Under the pieces are notes generated by a model that saw nothing but the letters and a program-made list of their open reading frames with translations, was not told the DNA's origin and ran no database searches. A DNA stretch of 5,306 nucleotides from the NCBI GenBank assembly GCA_020028115.1, contig JAHWYA010000181.1, positions 1 to 5,306 of the forward strand, written 5' to 3'. The position numbers and the translations under genes are program-made. The DNA comes from Anaeromyxobacter sp. (GTDB lineage Bacteria; Myxococcota; Myxococcia; Myxococcales; Anaeromyxobacteraceae). Below are positions 1-4,656 of the stretch, in pieces (position 1 is the first letter of the stretch; each line of letters begins with the position of its first letter).

Positions 1-258
1 GCGGGAGACGCTCGCCCGTGCGGCGACGCGCATTCTCACCATCCCGCGTGTGCGTCCGCACCCCTCGGTCCCATCCCATCACAGCCTCGTGCTCCGCCCT
101 TCGCGGCCGCAGCCGTTCTGCGTTGAACGAGGGGGCCCCTTCGGGCGTCGTCGCGCGTCCCTGTCAAGAAACCTGCCGCAACGGCTCATTTCTTTACGCG
201 TTGATATCCAGTGGTAGCGTGTAGGTGTAACACCTCCCATGTAGACAGGAGCCTACAC
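1..258. other. Intergenic region upstream of the ribbon-helix-helix gene
   Basis: No convincing gene is seen here. The rightward open frames read as low-complexity Arg/Pro/Ser translations with no recognisable domain. A leftward gene could begin at an ATG on the minus strand at 33-31 (MRVAARASVSR, then off the window edge). It has only a weak purine-rich stretch upstream, so I do not call it. The right half (about 160-245) is clearly richer in A and T than the rest of the window, as expected of a promoter region. On the minus strand there is a perfect TTGACA at 167-162, but no -10-like hexamer at the right distance. GGGGCCCC at 132-139 is a simple palindrome without other context. Confidence 0.5.
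193..231 (+). promoter_or_regulatory. Possible promoter(s) of the RHH gene
   Basis: Two weak sigma-70-like pairs can be drawn in the only AT-richer stretch before the RHH gene. One is TTTACG (193-198) with TAGCGT (215-220), 16 bases apart. The other is TTGATA (201-206) with TGTAAC (226-231), 19 bases apart. A 19-base spacer is longer than normal and is known from promoters untwisted by MerR-type activators, but nothing else here points to one. In both cases transcription would start inside or beside the inverted repeats described separately. The choice between them is not resolved. Confidence 0.3.
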
Positions 259-259
259 G
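218..259 (+). promoter_or_regulatory. Nested inverted repeats: candidate operator before the RHH gene
   Basis: The outer repeat is perfect over 8 bp: CGTGTAGG (218-225) and CCTACACG (252-259), separated by 26 bases. The left arm overlaps a second, tighter dyad, AGGTGT-A-ACACCT (223-235), with 6-bp arms around one central base. The tetramer GTAG recurs at 214-217, 221-224 and 241-244. The right arm ends on the first base of the GTG start and abuts the Shine-Dalgarno AGGAG (247-251). The layout would suit repression of the downstream gene by its own product, since RHH proteins bind short dyads or tandem half-sites. In RNA, the outer arms could also form a stem holding the ribosome binding site. 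Operator function is an inference. Confidence 0.45.
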
Positions 260-471
260 TGAATACCCAGATCGAAGCCCTCGCCGACAGCAGCCAGCTC
301 AGCCAGAACCGCCTCGAGCCGATGCTCATCCGGCTCCCGCCGGCGTTCGCCGCGGAGCTCCGCAACCTCGCCCGCCGCACCCGCGTGCGCCAGTCGGACT
401 ACCTGCGCGAGGCGGTCGCCGACCTCCTCGCCAAGTACGGCCGCCTGCCGGCCGACCGGAGCACGATGTGA
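259..471 (+). CDS. Ribbon-helix-helix (CopG/Arc-type) DNA-binding protein
   Basis: This is a 70-residue protein, probably a dimeric transcriptional regulator. The fold is readable: a short strand MLIRLP (residues 22-27), helix A about 29-40 (AFAAELRNLARR), a turn, then helix B about 45-60 (QSDYLREAVADLLAKY). These features match the RHH_1/CopG pattern, in which the paired strands of a dimer enter the major groove. An N-terminal arm of about 20 polar residues precedes it. GTG at 259 is chosen because AGGAG (247-251) lies 7 bases upstream. The same frame stays open to 211, but that stretch is the repeat-rich leader. RHH proteins often serve as antitoxins, yet no toxin-like gene follows: the next gene is convergent truA. 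It is therefore read as a solitary regulator, perhaps autoregulated through the dyads just upstream. Its targets are unknown. Confidence 0.85.
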   Translation: MNTQIEALADSSQLSQNRLEPMLIRLPPAFAAELRNLARRTRVRQSDYLREAVADLLAKYGRLPADRSTM

Positions 472-570
472 CCTCCGCCGCCCCGGCTGGACCCCCGGTC
501 CCGCCGCCACCCCGCGTGCTCGGCCGCCTCCGCCTCGTGCGGGTCGTGGTCGTGCGCGGGGCGGGCGGCC

Positions 571-1377
571 TCAGCGCTCCGCTCCCGGCTGTCCCAGCCG
601 CCCCGGCGGGTAGGTCACCTTCGCGAGCGTGAGCCCCCAGCCCGGCGCGCGAACCCCGCGGTAGCGCGCGCCCGCCGCGCCCGCGGCGAGGAGCTCCCGG
701 ATCGCGTCCGGTGGCGCGAGGCCGACCGCCGCCGTGACCGCGGTACCGACGAGGTTCCGCACCATCGCCCGCAGGAACCCGCGGCCCTCGATGAGGACGG
801 CATGGAGCGGCGCCCAGTCCGCCGAGACGACCTCGACGCGCGTGACCGTCCGCACCGTTCCGACCTGCTCCCCGGGCCGGGCGAACGCGCGGAAGTCGTG
901 CGTCCCGACCGCGGCGGCGAGGCAGCCACGGAGCACGCCCGCGTCGACCGCGGGCGCCGCGAGGTCCGGGAAGGCGCGTGGATCCGGCAGGCTCCAGGCG
1001 TAGCCGTCGAGCACCGGCGGCGCAGGCGCACCCACCAGGTAGACGTAGGTGCGCGAGCTCGCGTCGGCGCGCGCGTGGAAGCCCCGCGGCGCGCGGTGGA
1101 CCGCGAGCGCGAGGATCCCCTCGGGGAGCGCGGAGTTGAGGGCTGGACGCAGCGCGGCGGGGTCGAGGTCGGCGCGGACCGAGAAGCTCACGACCTGCGC
1201 GAGGGCGTGGACGCCGGCGTCGGTGCGGGCCGCGACCGCGAGCGACGCGCGCACGCCGGCGGCCGCGAGCGCGTCCTCGAGCGCGCCCTGGACCGTGGGG
1301 AGCCCGGGCTGCCGCTGGAAACCTCGGAACCGGCCGCCGTCGTAGGCGACGAGGACGGCATAGAAGCGCCTCTCCAC
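571..1377 (-). CDS. truA: tRNA pseudouridine(38-40) synthase TruA
   Basis: TruA isomerises uridines 38, 39 and 40 in the tRNA anticodon arm to pseudouridine, in the cytoplasm. Numbering from the GTG at 1377 gives 268 residues, close to E. coli TruA (270). Family motifs appear in order: YDGGRFRGFQRQPG near residue 12, ARTDAGVHA with the catalytic Asp at 53, FHARADASSRTYVYLV (100-115), GTHDFRAFA (158-166), GRGFLRAMVRNLVG (198-211) and a closing APGWGLTL (244-251). No key residue is missing. The start is uncertain. In-frame GTGs also exist at 1395, 1392 and 1431 (286 residues), and none has a strong Shine-Dalgarno. I prefer 1377 because homologues begin a few residues before the YDG motif. It is transcribed towards the RHH gene and diverges from the GYF gene, so it appears monocistronic in this window. 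Function is very secure, start codon less so. Confidence 0.95.
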   Translation of the reverse strand: MERRFYAVLVAYDGGRFRGFQRQPGLPTVQGALEDALAAAGVRASLAVAARTDAGVHALAQVVSFSVRADLDPAALRPALNSALPEGILALAVHRAPRGFHARADASSRTYVYLVGAPAPPVLDGYAWSLPDPRAFPDLAAPAVDAGVLRGCLAAAVGTHDFRAFARPGEQVGTVRTVTRVEVVSADWAPLHAVLIEGRGFLRAMVRNLVGTAVTAAVGLAPPDAIRELLAAGAAGARYRGVRAPGWGLTLAKVTYPPGRLGQPGAER

Positions 1378-1444
1378 GCGTGCTAAGTTCACCACGCCCG
1401 CTGCGGATCCGCGAGCGGCGCGCTCACCCACATCCCCCGAGACG
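1378..1444. promoter_or_regulatory. Divergent gap between truA and the GYF gene
   Basis: This short region must hold the promoters for both divergent genes if the shorter truA start is right. Rightward, TGCTAAGTT (1381-1389) resembles an extended -10 element, but no good -35 lies upstream. A 10-bp palindrome GCGGATCCGC (1403-1412) is followed at once by GAGCG-GCG-CGCTC (1413-1425), a 5-bp inverted repeat. Either could be a protein site or an RNA stem in the leader. The GYF gene has only GAGA close to its start. No promoter can be assigned firmly. Confidence 0.3.
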
Positions 1445-2338
1445 ATGGCGCCCGACGAGACGCTCCTCCACGACGACCCCGCCCTCGAAGGCGGGGAGTG
1501 GCTGTTCCGCCGCGACGGCCAGGTGTTCGGCCCGATCGACTCCCGCGCCCTCGCCGCGATGCTCTACCGCGGCGACGTCGACGGGAAGACCCCGGTCTCG
1601 TCCGGCGACGGCGCGTGGAGCGCCCTCGGCCAGGTGCCGGCGTTCCTCGTCCACGCGAAGAAGGCGGCGGCCGGCCTGCGCGTCGAGCGCGAGGTCACCG
1701 GGTCGCGTCAGCTCCGCGCGCGGAGGAACCGGCTGCGCCTCATCGCGTTCGCGGTCGCCGCGCTCGTGCTGGTGGTGGGCGCGGCGGGGGGCGCGCTCTG
1801 GGTCGCGCGACGCAACGGGGCGACGAGCCCGCTCCTCGAGGACTTCGGGGCCGGCATCCGGATCGCGTCGGCGGCGAGGATCGGGGTGTCGAGCCGCGCG
1901 AGCGCGGAGGACGAGTTCGAGGTGCCGGTCGACGCGCCCGAGAGCGGCGGCGCGCCGCCGCACCGCAAGAGGGCGCGTCCGGCGCCCGCGCCCGGCCCCG
2001 CCGCGGGCGGGGGGGCGGGGGGCTCCGTCGAGGGCGGCGAGCTCGTCGCGGCGAGCTTCGACCCGCGGAAGATCCAGCAGGTCGTCGGCCGCGAGCAGCG
2101 GAACCTCGCGCCGTGCTTCCGCGCGGAGGCGCAGCGCTCGCCGGAGTTCCGCGGCGACGTACCGATCGAGTTCGTCATCGGCAACGACGGCAAGGTCGCC
2201 CAGCTCTGGATCGACGAGCCCCGCTTCAAGGAGGGGCCGCTCCGGGAATGCCTCCTCAAGGCGCTCGGCGCGTGGCGCTTCGACGCGTTCCCCGGCCAGC
2301 GCCCGACCGTGTCGCTCGCGTTCGGGATCGGGCGATGA
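1445..2338 (+). CDS. GYF-2 domain membrane protein with AgmX/TonB-like C-terminal domain
   Basis: This 297-residue single-pass inner-membrane protein has three readable parts. Residues 18-70 form a GYF-2 domain (EWLFRRDGQVFGP, then a late Trp at 58), a fold usually used to bind proline-rich peptides. Residues 97-120 are a hydrophobic membrane helix (LRLIAFAVAALVLVVGAAGG) preceded by a basic RQLRARRNRLR, so the N-terminus should be cytoplasmic. Residues 168-196 are a Pro/Ala/Gly linker. Residues 203-297 resemble the AgmX/PglI C-terminal domain of myxobacteria: FDPRKIQQVV, C224, the strand pattern IEFVIGNDGKVAQLWI, C269 and AWRFD. C224 and C269 could form a disulphide in the periplasm. In Myxococcus, AgmX-type proteins are linked to gliding motility, but this domain is widespread, so no process is assigned here. 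The ATG at 1445 fits the domain boundary. The stop overlaps the next gene's start (ATGA), implying translational coupling. Confidence 0.85.
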   Translation: MAPDETLLHDDPALEGGEWLFRRDGQVFGPIDSRALAAMLYRGDVDGKTPVSSGDGAWSALGQVPAFLVHAKKAAAGLRVEREVTGSRQLRARRNRLRLIAFAVAALVLVVGAAGGALWVARRNGATSPLLEDFGAGIRIASAARIGVSSRASAEDEFEVPVDAPESGGAPPHRKRARPAPAPGPAAGGGAGGSVEGGELVAASFDPRKIQQVVGREQRNLAPCFRAEAQRSPEFRGDVPIEFVIGNDGKVAQLWIDEPRFKEGPLRECLLKALGAWRFDAFPGQRPTVSLAFGIGR

Positions 2339-2949
2339 CCGCCGCCGCCGAGAAGCTCGCCGCGCGCGCCGACGACCTCCCCGAGGGCTCGGCCCGCCGC
2401 CTCGTGCTCGAGGGGGCCCGCCGGTTCAAGGCCGCCTGGGTGGACTTCGGGCGCCAGCTCGCGCAGGTCCGGCACGAGGAGCTCTGGAAGGAGTGGGGCT
2501 ATCCGAGCTTCGACCGGTACTGCGCGAAGGAGCTGTTCATCCGGCCCGCCACCGCGGAGAAGCTGACGGTCAGCTACGGGTTCCTCGAGCGGCACGAGCC
2601 CGCGCTCGCCCGAGGCGGCGACGCGAAGGCCCCGCCCTTCGAGGTCATCGAGGTGCTGTCGCGCGCGGAGGCGGCGGGGAGGCTGTCCCAGGAGGGCTGG
2701 CGCGAGCTGCGCGACGAGGTGCTCGACCGGCCGCCGACGCCCGCCGCGATGAACCGCAAGCTCGCGGAGCGCTTCGGCCCGCCGCCCACCCCCGCCGCGC
2801 CCCGCAAGCCGGAGCGGCTCGAGAAGCTCGCGTCGCTCGCCCGGCGGCTCGCCGCGGCGTGCGAGGACGACTCCGCCGTACCCGCGCCCCTGGCGCGACG
2901 CGCGGCGGACCTCGCGAGGGACCTCGAGGAGCTCTCAGGCGGCGAGTGA
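2335..2949 (+). CDS. Conserved-looking 204-residue protein of unknown function
   Basis: I do not recognise this gene. It begins with ATG inside the stop of the GYF gene (ATGA), with GGGA at 2324-2327 as a likely ribosome site, so the two are probably co-translated. The 204-residue product has no signal peptide or membrane segment and is rich in Ala, Arg, Glu and Leu, mostly helical. Residues 29-90 look like the most structured part: helices around [20 protein letters not shown], then [18 protein letters not shown] and [20 protein letters not shown]. The order 'trial helix, W..-GY-SF..YC, then a helix with A.KL' resembles segments in phage and plasmid proteins with ParB-like or helix-turn-helix parts, which hints at nucleic-acid binding. 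This is only a resemblance. A Pro-rich linker (133-160) leads to a helical, charged tail (160-201). Cys residues are at 63 and 176. Its partner is likely the GYF protein; GYF domains bind proline-rich segments, and this protein has one. Confidence 0.85.
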   Translation: MTAAAEKLAARADDLPEGSARRLVLEGARRFKAAWVDFGRQLAQVRHEELWKEWGYPSFDRYCAKELFIRPATAEKLTVSYGFLERHEPALARGGDAKAPPFEVIEVLSRAEAAGRLSQEGWRELRDEVLDRPPTPAAMNRKLAERFGPPPTPAAPRKPERLEKLASLARRLAAACEDDSAVPAPLARRAADLARDLEELSGGE

Positions 2950-2965
2950 CGCCGCCCATCCGGCG
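2950..2965 (+). terminator. Weak hairpin after the 204-residue gene
   Basis: CGCCG (2950-2954) and CGGCG (2961-2965) can form a 5-bp stem with a 6-base loop, one base after the stop codon. It is followed by GGCCCGTTTGC, with only three T residues. It is a poor intrinsic terminator, and short GC stems arise easily by chance at this base composition. Transcription could continue into clpX. Confidence 0.2.
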
Positions 2966-3044
2966 GGCCCGTTTGCAGGGGCGGTGCGCGGCGGTGCTGG
3001 TTATGTTCCGGGCAGGCCCGCGAATTCCGCGGTTCCGCTTTGGG

Positions 3045-3053
3045 TGGTACATT
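3045..3053 (+). promoter_or_regulatory. Candidate extended -10 promoter of clpX
   Basis: TGG-TACATT (3045-3053) fits an extended -10 element (TGN followed by a TATAAT-like hexamer). The region 17 bases upstream reads TTCCGC (3025-3030), matching -35 only at its TT. Predicted transcription start is near 3060, giving a leader of about 11 bases containing GAGGA (3062-3066). A 5-bp inverted repeat CCGCG-AATTC-CGCGG (3018-3032) overlaps the -35 area and might be a regulator site. No clear heat-shock (sigma-32) consensus was found. Confidence 0.35.
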
Positions 3054-3070
3054 CGACGGACGAGGATCGC

Positions 3071-4354
3071 GTGAGCCGCAAAGAGCACCACCACGGAAAT
3101 CTCAGCTGCTCTTTCTGCGGAAAGGGTCAGCGCGAGGTCCGCAAGCTCATCGCAGGGCCGACCGTCTACATCTGCGACGAGTGCATCCGGCTCTGCAACG
3201 ACATCATCGCGGAGGAGGCCGAGCGCGACGAGGGCCGCCCCGCGGTGTCGCTGCCGACCCCGGCCGAGATCAAGGCGTTCCTCGACGACTACGTCGTCGG
3301 CCAGGACAAGGCGAAGAAGGTCCTCTCGGTCGCCGTCTACAACCACTACAAGCGCGTCTACTCGAAGAAGCCCGCGCGCCCGCAGCGGCCCGGCCAGGTG
3401 CGCCCCGGGAACGAGGACGTCGAGCTCCAGAAGTCGAACATCCTCCTCATCGGCCCGACCGGGTCCGGCAAGACGCTCCTCGCCCAGTCGCTCGCGCGGT
3501 TCCTGAACGTCCCGTTCACGATCGCGGACGCGACGAGCCTCACCGAGGCGGGTTACGTCGGCGAGGACGTCGAGAACATCGTCCAGAACCTCCTCCACAA
3601 CGCCGACTACGACGTCGAGAAGGCAGGGCGGGGGATCGTCTACATCGACGAGATCGACAAGATCGCGCGGAAGGGCGACCAGCCGTCGCCGACGCGCGAC
3701 GTCGGCGGCGAGGGCGTGCAGCAGGCCCTCCTCAAGATCATCGAGGGCACGCGCGCGAACGTCACGCCGCGCGGCGGCAAGAAGTACAACCAGCAGGAGT
3801 ACATCCAGGTCGACACCTCGAACGTCCTCTTCGTCGTCGGCGGCGCCTTCTGCGGGCTCGAGCAGGTGATCCGGCGCCGCGTCGGCGTGAAGGGGCTCGG
3901 GTTCGGCGCGAAGATCGAGCGCAAGGAGGAGGCGAGCCTCGGAGAGCTCCTCGCGAAGGTCGAGCCGCAGGACCTCGTGAAGTTCGGGATGATCCCCGAG
4001 TTCGTGGGGCGGCTCCCGATCATCGCGACGCTCACGGACCTCGCCGAGGACGACCTCGTCACGATCCTGACTCAGCCGAAGAACGCGCTCACGAAGCAGT
4101 ACGTGAAGCTGTTCGAGCTCGAGAAGGTGAAGCTCTCCTTCACGAAGGAGGCCCTCCGCGCCACCGCCCGCGAGGCGATGCGCCGCAAGTCCGGCGCGCG
4201 CGGCCTCCGCGCCATCCTCGAGCAGGCGATGCTCGACATCATGTACGACGTGCCGTACCGGGAGGGCGTGAAGGAGTGCAAGATCACGGAGGGCGTGATC
4301 CTGAACAAGGAGCCGCCGCTCCTGTCGTTCGAGAAGGAGAAGAAGCTGGCCTAG
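3071..4354 (+). CDS. clpX: ClpX, AAA+ unfoldase of the ClpXP protease
   Basis: ClpX hexamers unfold tagged proteins using ATP and feed them into ClpP. The 427-residue product matches the family length (E. coli 424). A zinc-binding domain comes first (Cys13, 16, 35, 38). The AAA+ core follows: Walker A GPTGSGKT (128-135), pore-1 loop GYVG with Tyr162, Walker B VYIDEIDK (Asp193, Glu194), IPEFVGRLP with the presumed Arg finger 314, and sensor 2 GARGLR with Arg377. The ClpP-contact tripeptide is LGF (276-278), compared with IGF in E. coli. The pore-2 'RKH' loop reads KKY (237-239). GTG at 3071 is chosen because the zinc domain starts nine residues later and GAGGA lies just upstream; the open frame to 2984 adds only promoter sequence. 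clpP, tig and lon, frequent neighbours, are not adjacent. All catalytic residues are intact, so an active enzyme is expected. Confidence 0.97.
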   Translation: MSRKEHHHGNLSCSFCGKGQREVRKLIAGPTVYICDECIRLCNDIIAEEAERDEGRPAVSLPTPAEIKAFLDDYVVGQDKAKKVLSVAVYNHYKRVYSKKPARPQRPGQVRPGNEDVELQKSNILLIGPTGSGKTLLAQSLARFLNVPFTIADATSLTEAGYVGEDVENIVQNLLHNADYDVEKAGRGIVYIDEIDKIARKGDQPSPTRDVGGEGVQQALLKIIEGTRANVTPRGGKKYNQQEYIQVDTSNVLFVVGGAFCGLEQVIRRRVGVKGLGFGAKIERKEEASLGELLAKVEPQDLVKFGMIPEFVGRLPIIATLTDLAEDDLVTILTQPKNALTKQYVKLFELEKVKLSFTKEALRATAREAMRRKSGARGLRAILEQAMLDIMYDVPYREGVKECKITEGVILNKEPPLLSFEKEKKLA

Positions 4355-4390
4355 CACCGAGGACTCGCGCTCAACACCGAGGACTCGCGC
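4355..4390 (+). repeat. Tandem 16-bp direct repeat at the clpX 3' end
   Basis: CACCGAGGACTCGCGC occurs perfectly at 4355-4370 and again at 4375-4390, separated by TCAA. The first copy begins on the base after the clpX stop codon. The second copy supplies the left arm of the terminator hairpin, so the left arm exists twice and the right arm once. A local duplication is the simplest origin. The first copy can pair with 4397-4406 over 10 bp in competition with the second. Its GAGGAC (4359-4364) can also pair with GTCCTC (4415-4420), enclosing the main hairpin. Confidence 0.9.
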
Positions 4391-4406
4391 CTTCGGGCGC
4401 GAGTCC
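4381..4406 (+). terminator. UUCG-capped transcription terminator hairpin of clpX
   Basis: GGACTCGCGCC (4381-4391) and GGCGCGAGTCC (4396-4406) form a perfect 11-bp stem around TTCG, giving the very stable C(UUCG)G tetraloop. It lies 26 bases after the clpX stop. There is no T tract downstream; the next bases are GAGCGCCTGTCCTCCTCC. It is therefore either an intrinsic terminator of the kind without a U run, often proposed in GC-rich bacteria, or a 3' stabilising structure used with Rho. The stem is symmetric and would also form in a leftward transcript. Confidence 0.8.
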
Positions 4407-4471
4407 GAGCGCCTGTCCTCCTCCCGCGCGAACCCGTCCGATCCCGCGCCGTCGCGTGCCCGCCCGCTCCC

Positions 4472-4523
4472 AATGGCGGTAGCCGCCGCGGCGCAGCCGC
4501 GGCCCGTCCGAGGCCTCGCCATT
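4472..4523. repeat. Compound inverted repeat in the clpX-DUF6600 gap
   Basis: Outer arms AATGGCG (4472-4478) and CGCCATT (4517-4523) are perfect over 7 bp. Between them, GCCGCGGC occurs at 4485-4492 and 4496-4503. Each copy is itself a palindrome, so the two can pair as an 8-bp stem around GCA. The outer arms contain A/T bases, which makes chance less likely than for pure GC repeats. It could be a second terminator, an RNA structure or a protein site. It has no terminal inverted repeats and flanking duplication typical of an insertion element. The remaining bases of the gap (4407-4471 and 4524-4617) show nothing I can name, apart from a small dyad CACA-C-TGTG at 4553-4561. Confidence 0.5.
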
Positions 4524-4617
4524 CCCCTCCCGAGCCGCGGGTGAACTCGGCGCACACTGTGACGGTCGGGGGATCCGCTCCGTCCCGGAATCCGCGACGA
4601 TCTCGGCACGTTCCCCC

Positions 4618-4634
4618 CGGCACCGCCCTTGCTA
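4618..4634 (+). promoter_or_regulatory. Sigma-54 (-24/-12) promoter of the DUF6600 gene
   Basis: The sequence CGGCAC-CGCCC-TTGCTA follows the sigma-54 consensus TGGCACG-N4-TTGCA/T in exact register. The invariant GG (4619-4620) and GC (4631-4632) are present and correctly spaced. The deviations are C for the first T and C for the G after CAC. Predicted transcription start is near 4644, leaving a leader of about 13 bases that contains GGAGG (4647-4651). A sigma-54 promoter requires an enhancer-binding ATPase; no binding site for one could be assigned, though the dyad at 4553-4561 lies roughly 85 bases upstream. GGCACG at 4605-4610 has no GC at the right distance and is not a second promoter. 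Confidence 0.7.
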
Positions 4635-4656
4635 TTGGTACGGAGCGGAGGTCGCC

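Noticed and set aside
1..33. Start of a leftward gene (ATG at 33-31 on the minus strand)
   Set aside because: Only 11 codons are visible, the ribosome site is poor and there is no recognisable sequence. It cannot be supported from this window.
162..167. Minus-strand TTGACA as the -35 of a leftward promoter
   Set aside because: No -10-like hexamer occurs 15-19 bases further on; that stretch is GC-rich.
510..561. Inverted repeat CCCCGCG/CGCGGGG between the convergent RHH and truA genes as a shared terminator
   Set aside because: The arms are pure G/C and 38 bases apart, with no T tract on either side. Such matches are expected by chance at this composition.
468..632. A small plus-strand frame starting at GTG 468, overlapping the RHH stop as GTGA
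   Set aside because: The 54-residue translation is Pro/Ala/Arg/Val-rich with no motif and runs into the 3' end of truA on the other strand. It was considered as a possible toxin partner, but nothing supports that.
1380..3074. A 564-codon plus-strand frame through the GYF and 204-residue genes
   Set aside because: It is almost entirely Arg/Ala/Ser/Pro in composition and overlaps two better-supported genes in other frames.
4605..4618. A second sigma-54 element starting at GGCACG
   Set aside because: The expected GC at the -12 position is CC, so one of the two invariant dinucleotides is missing.
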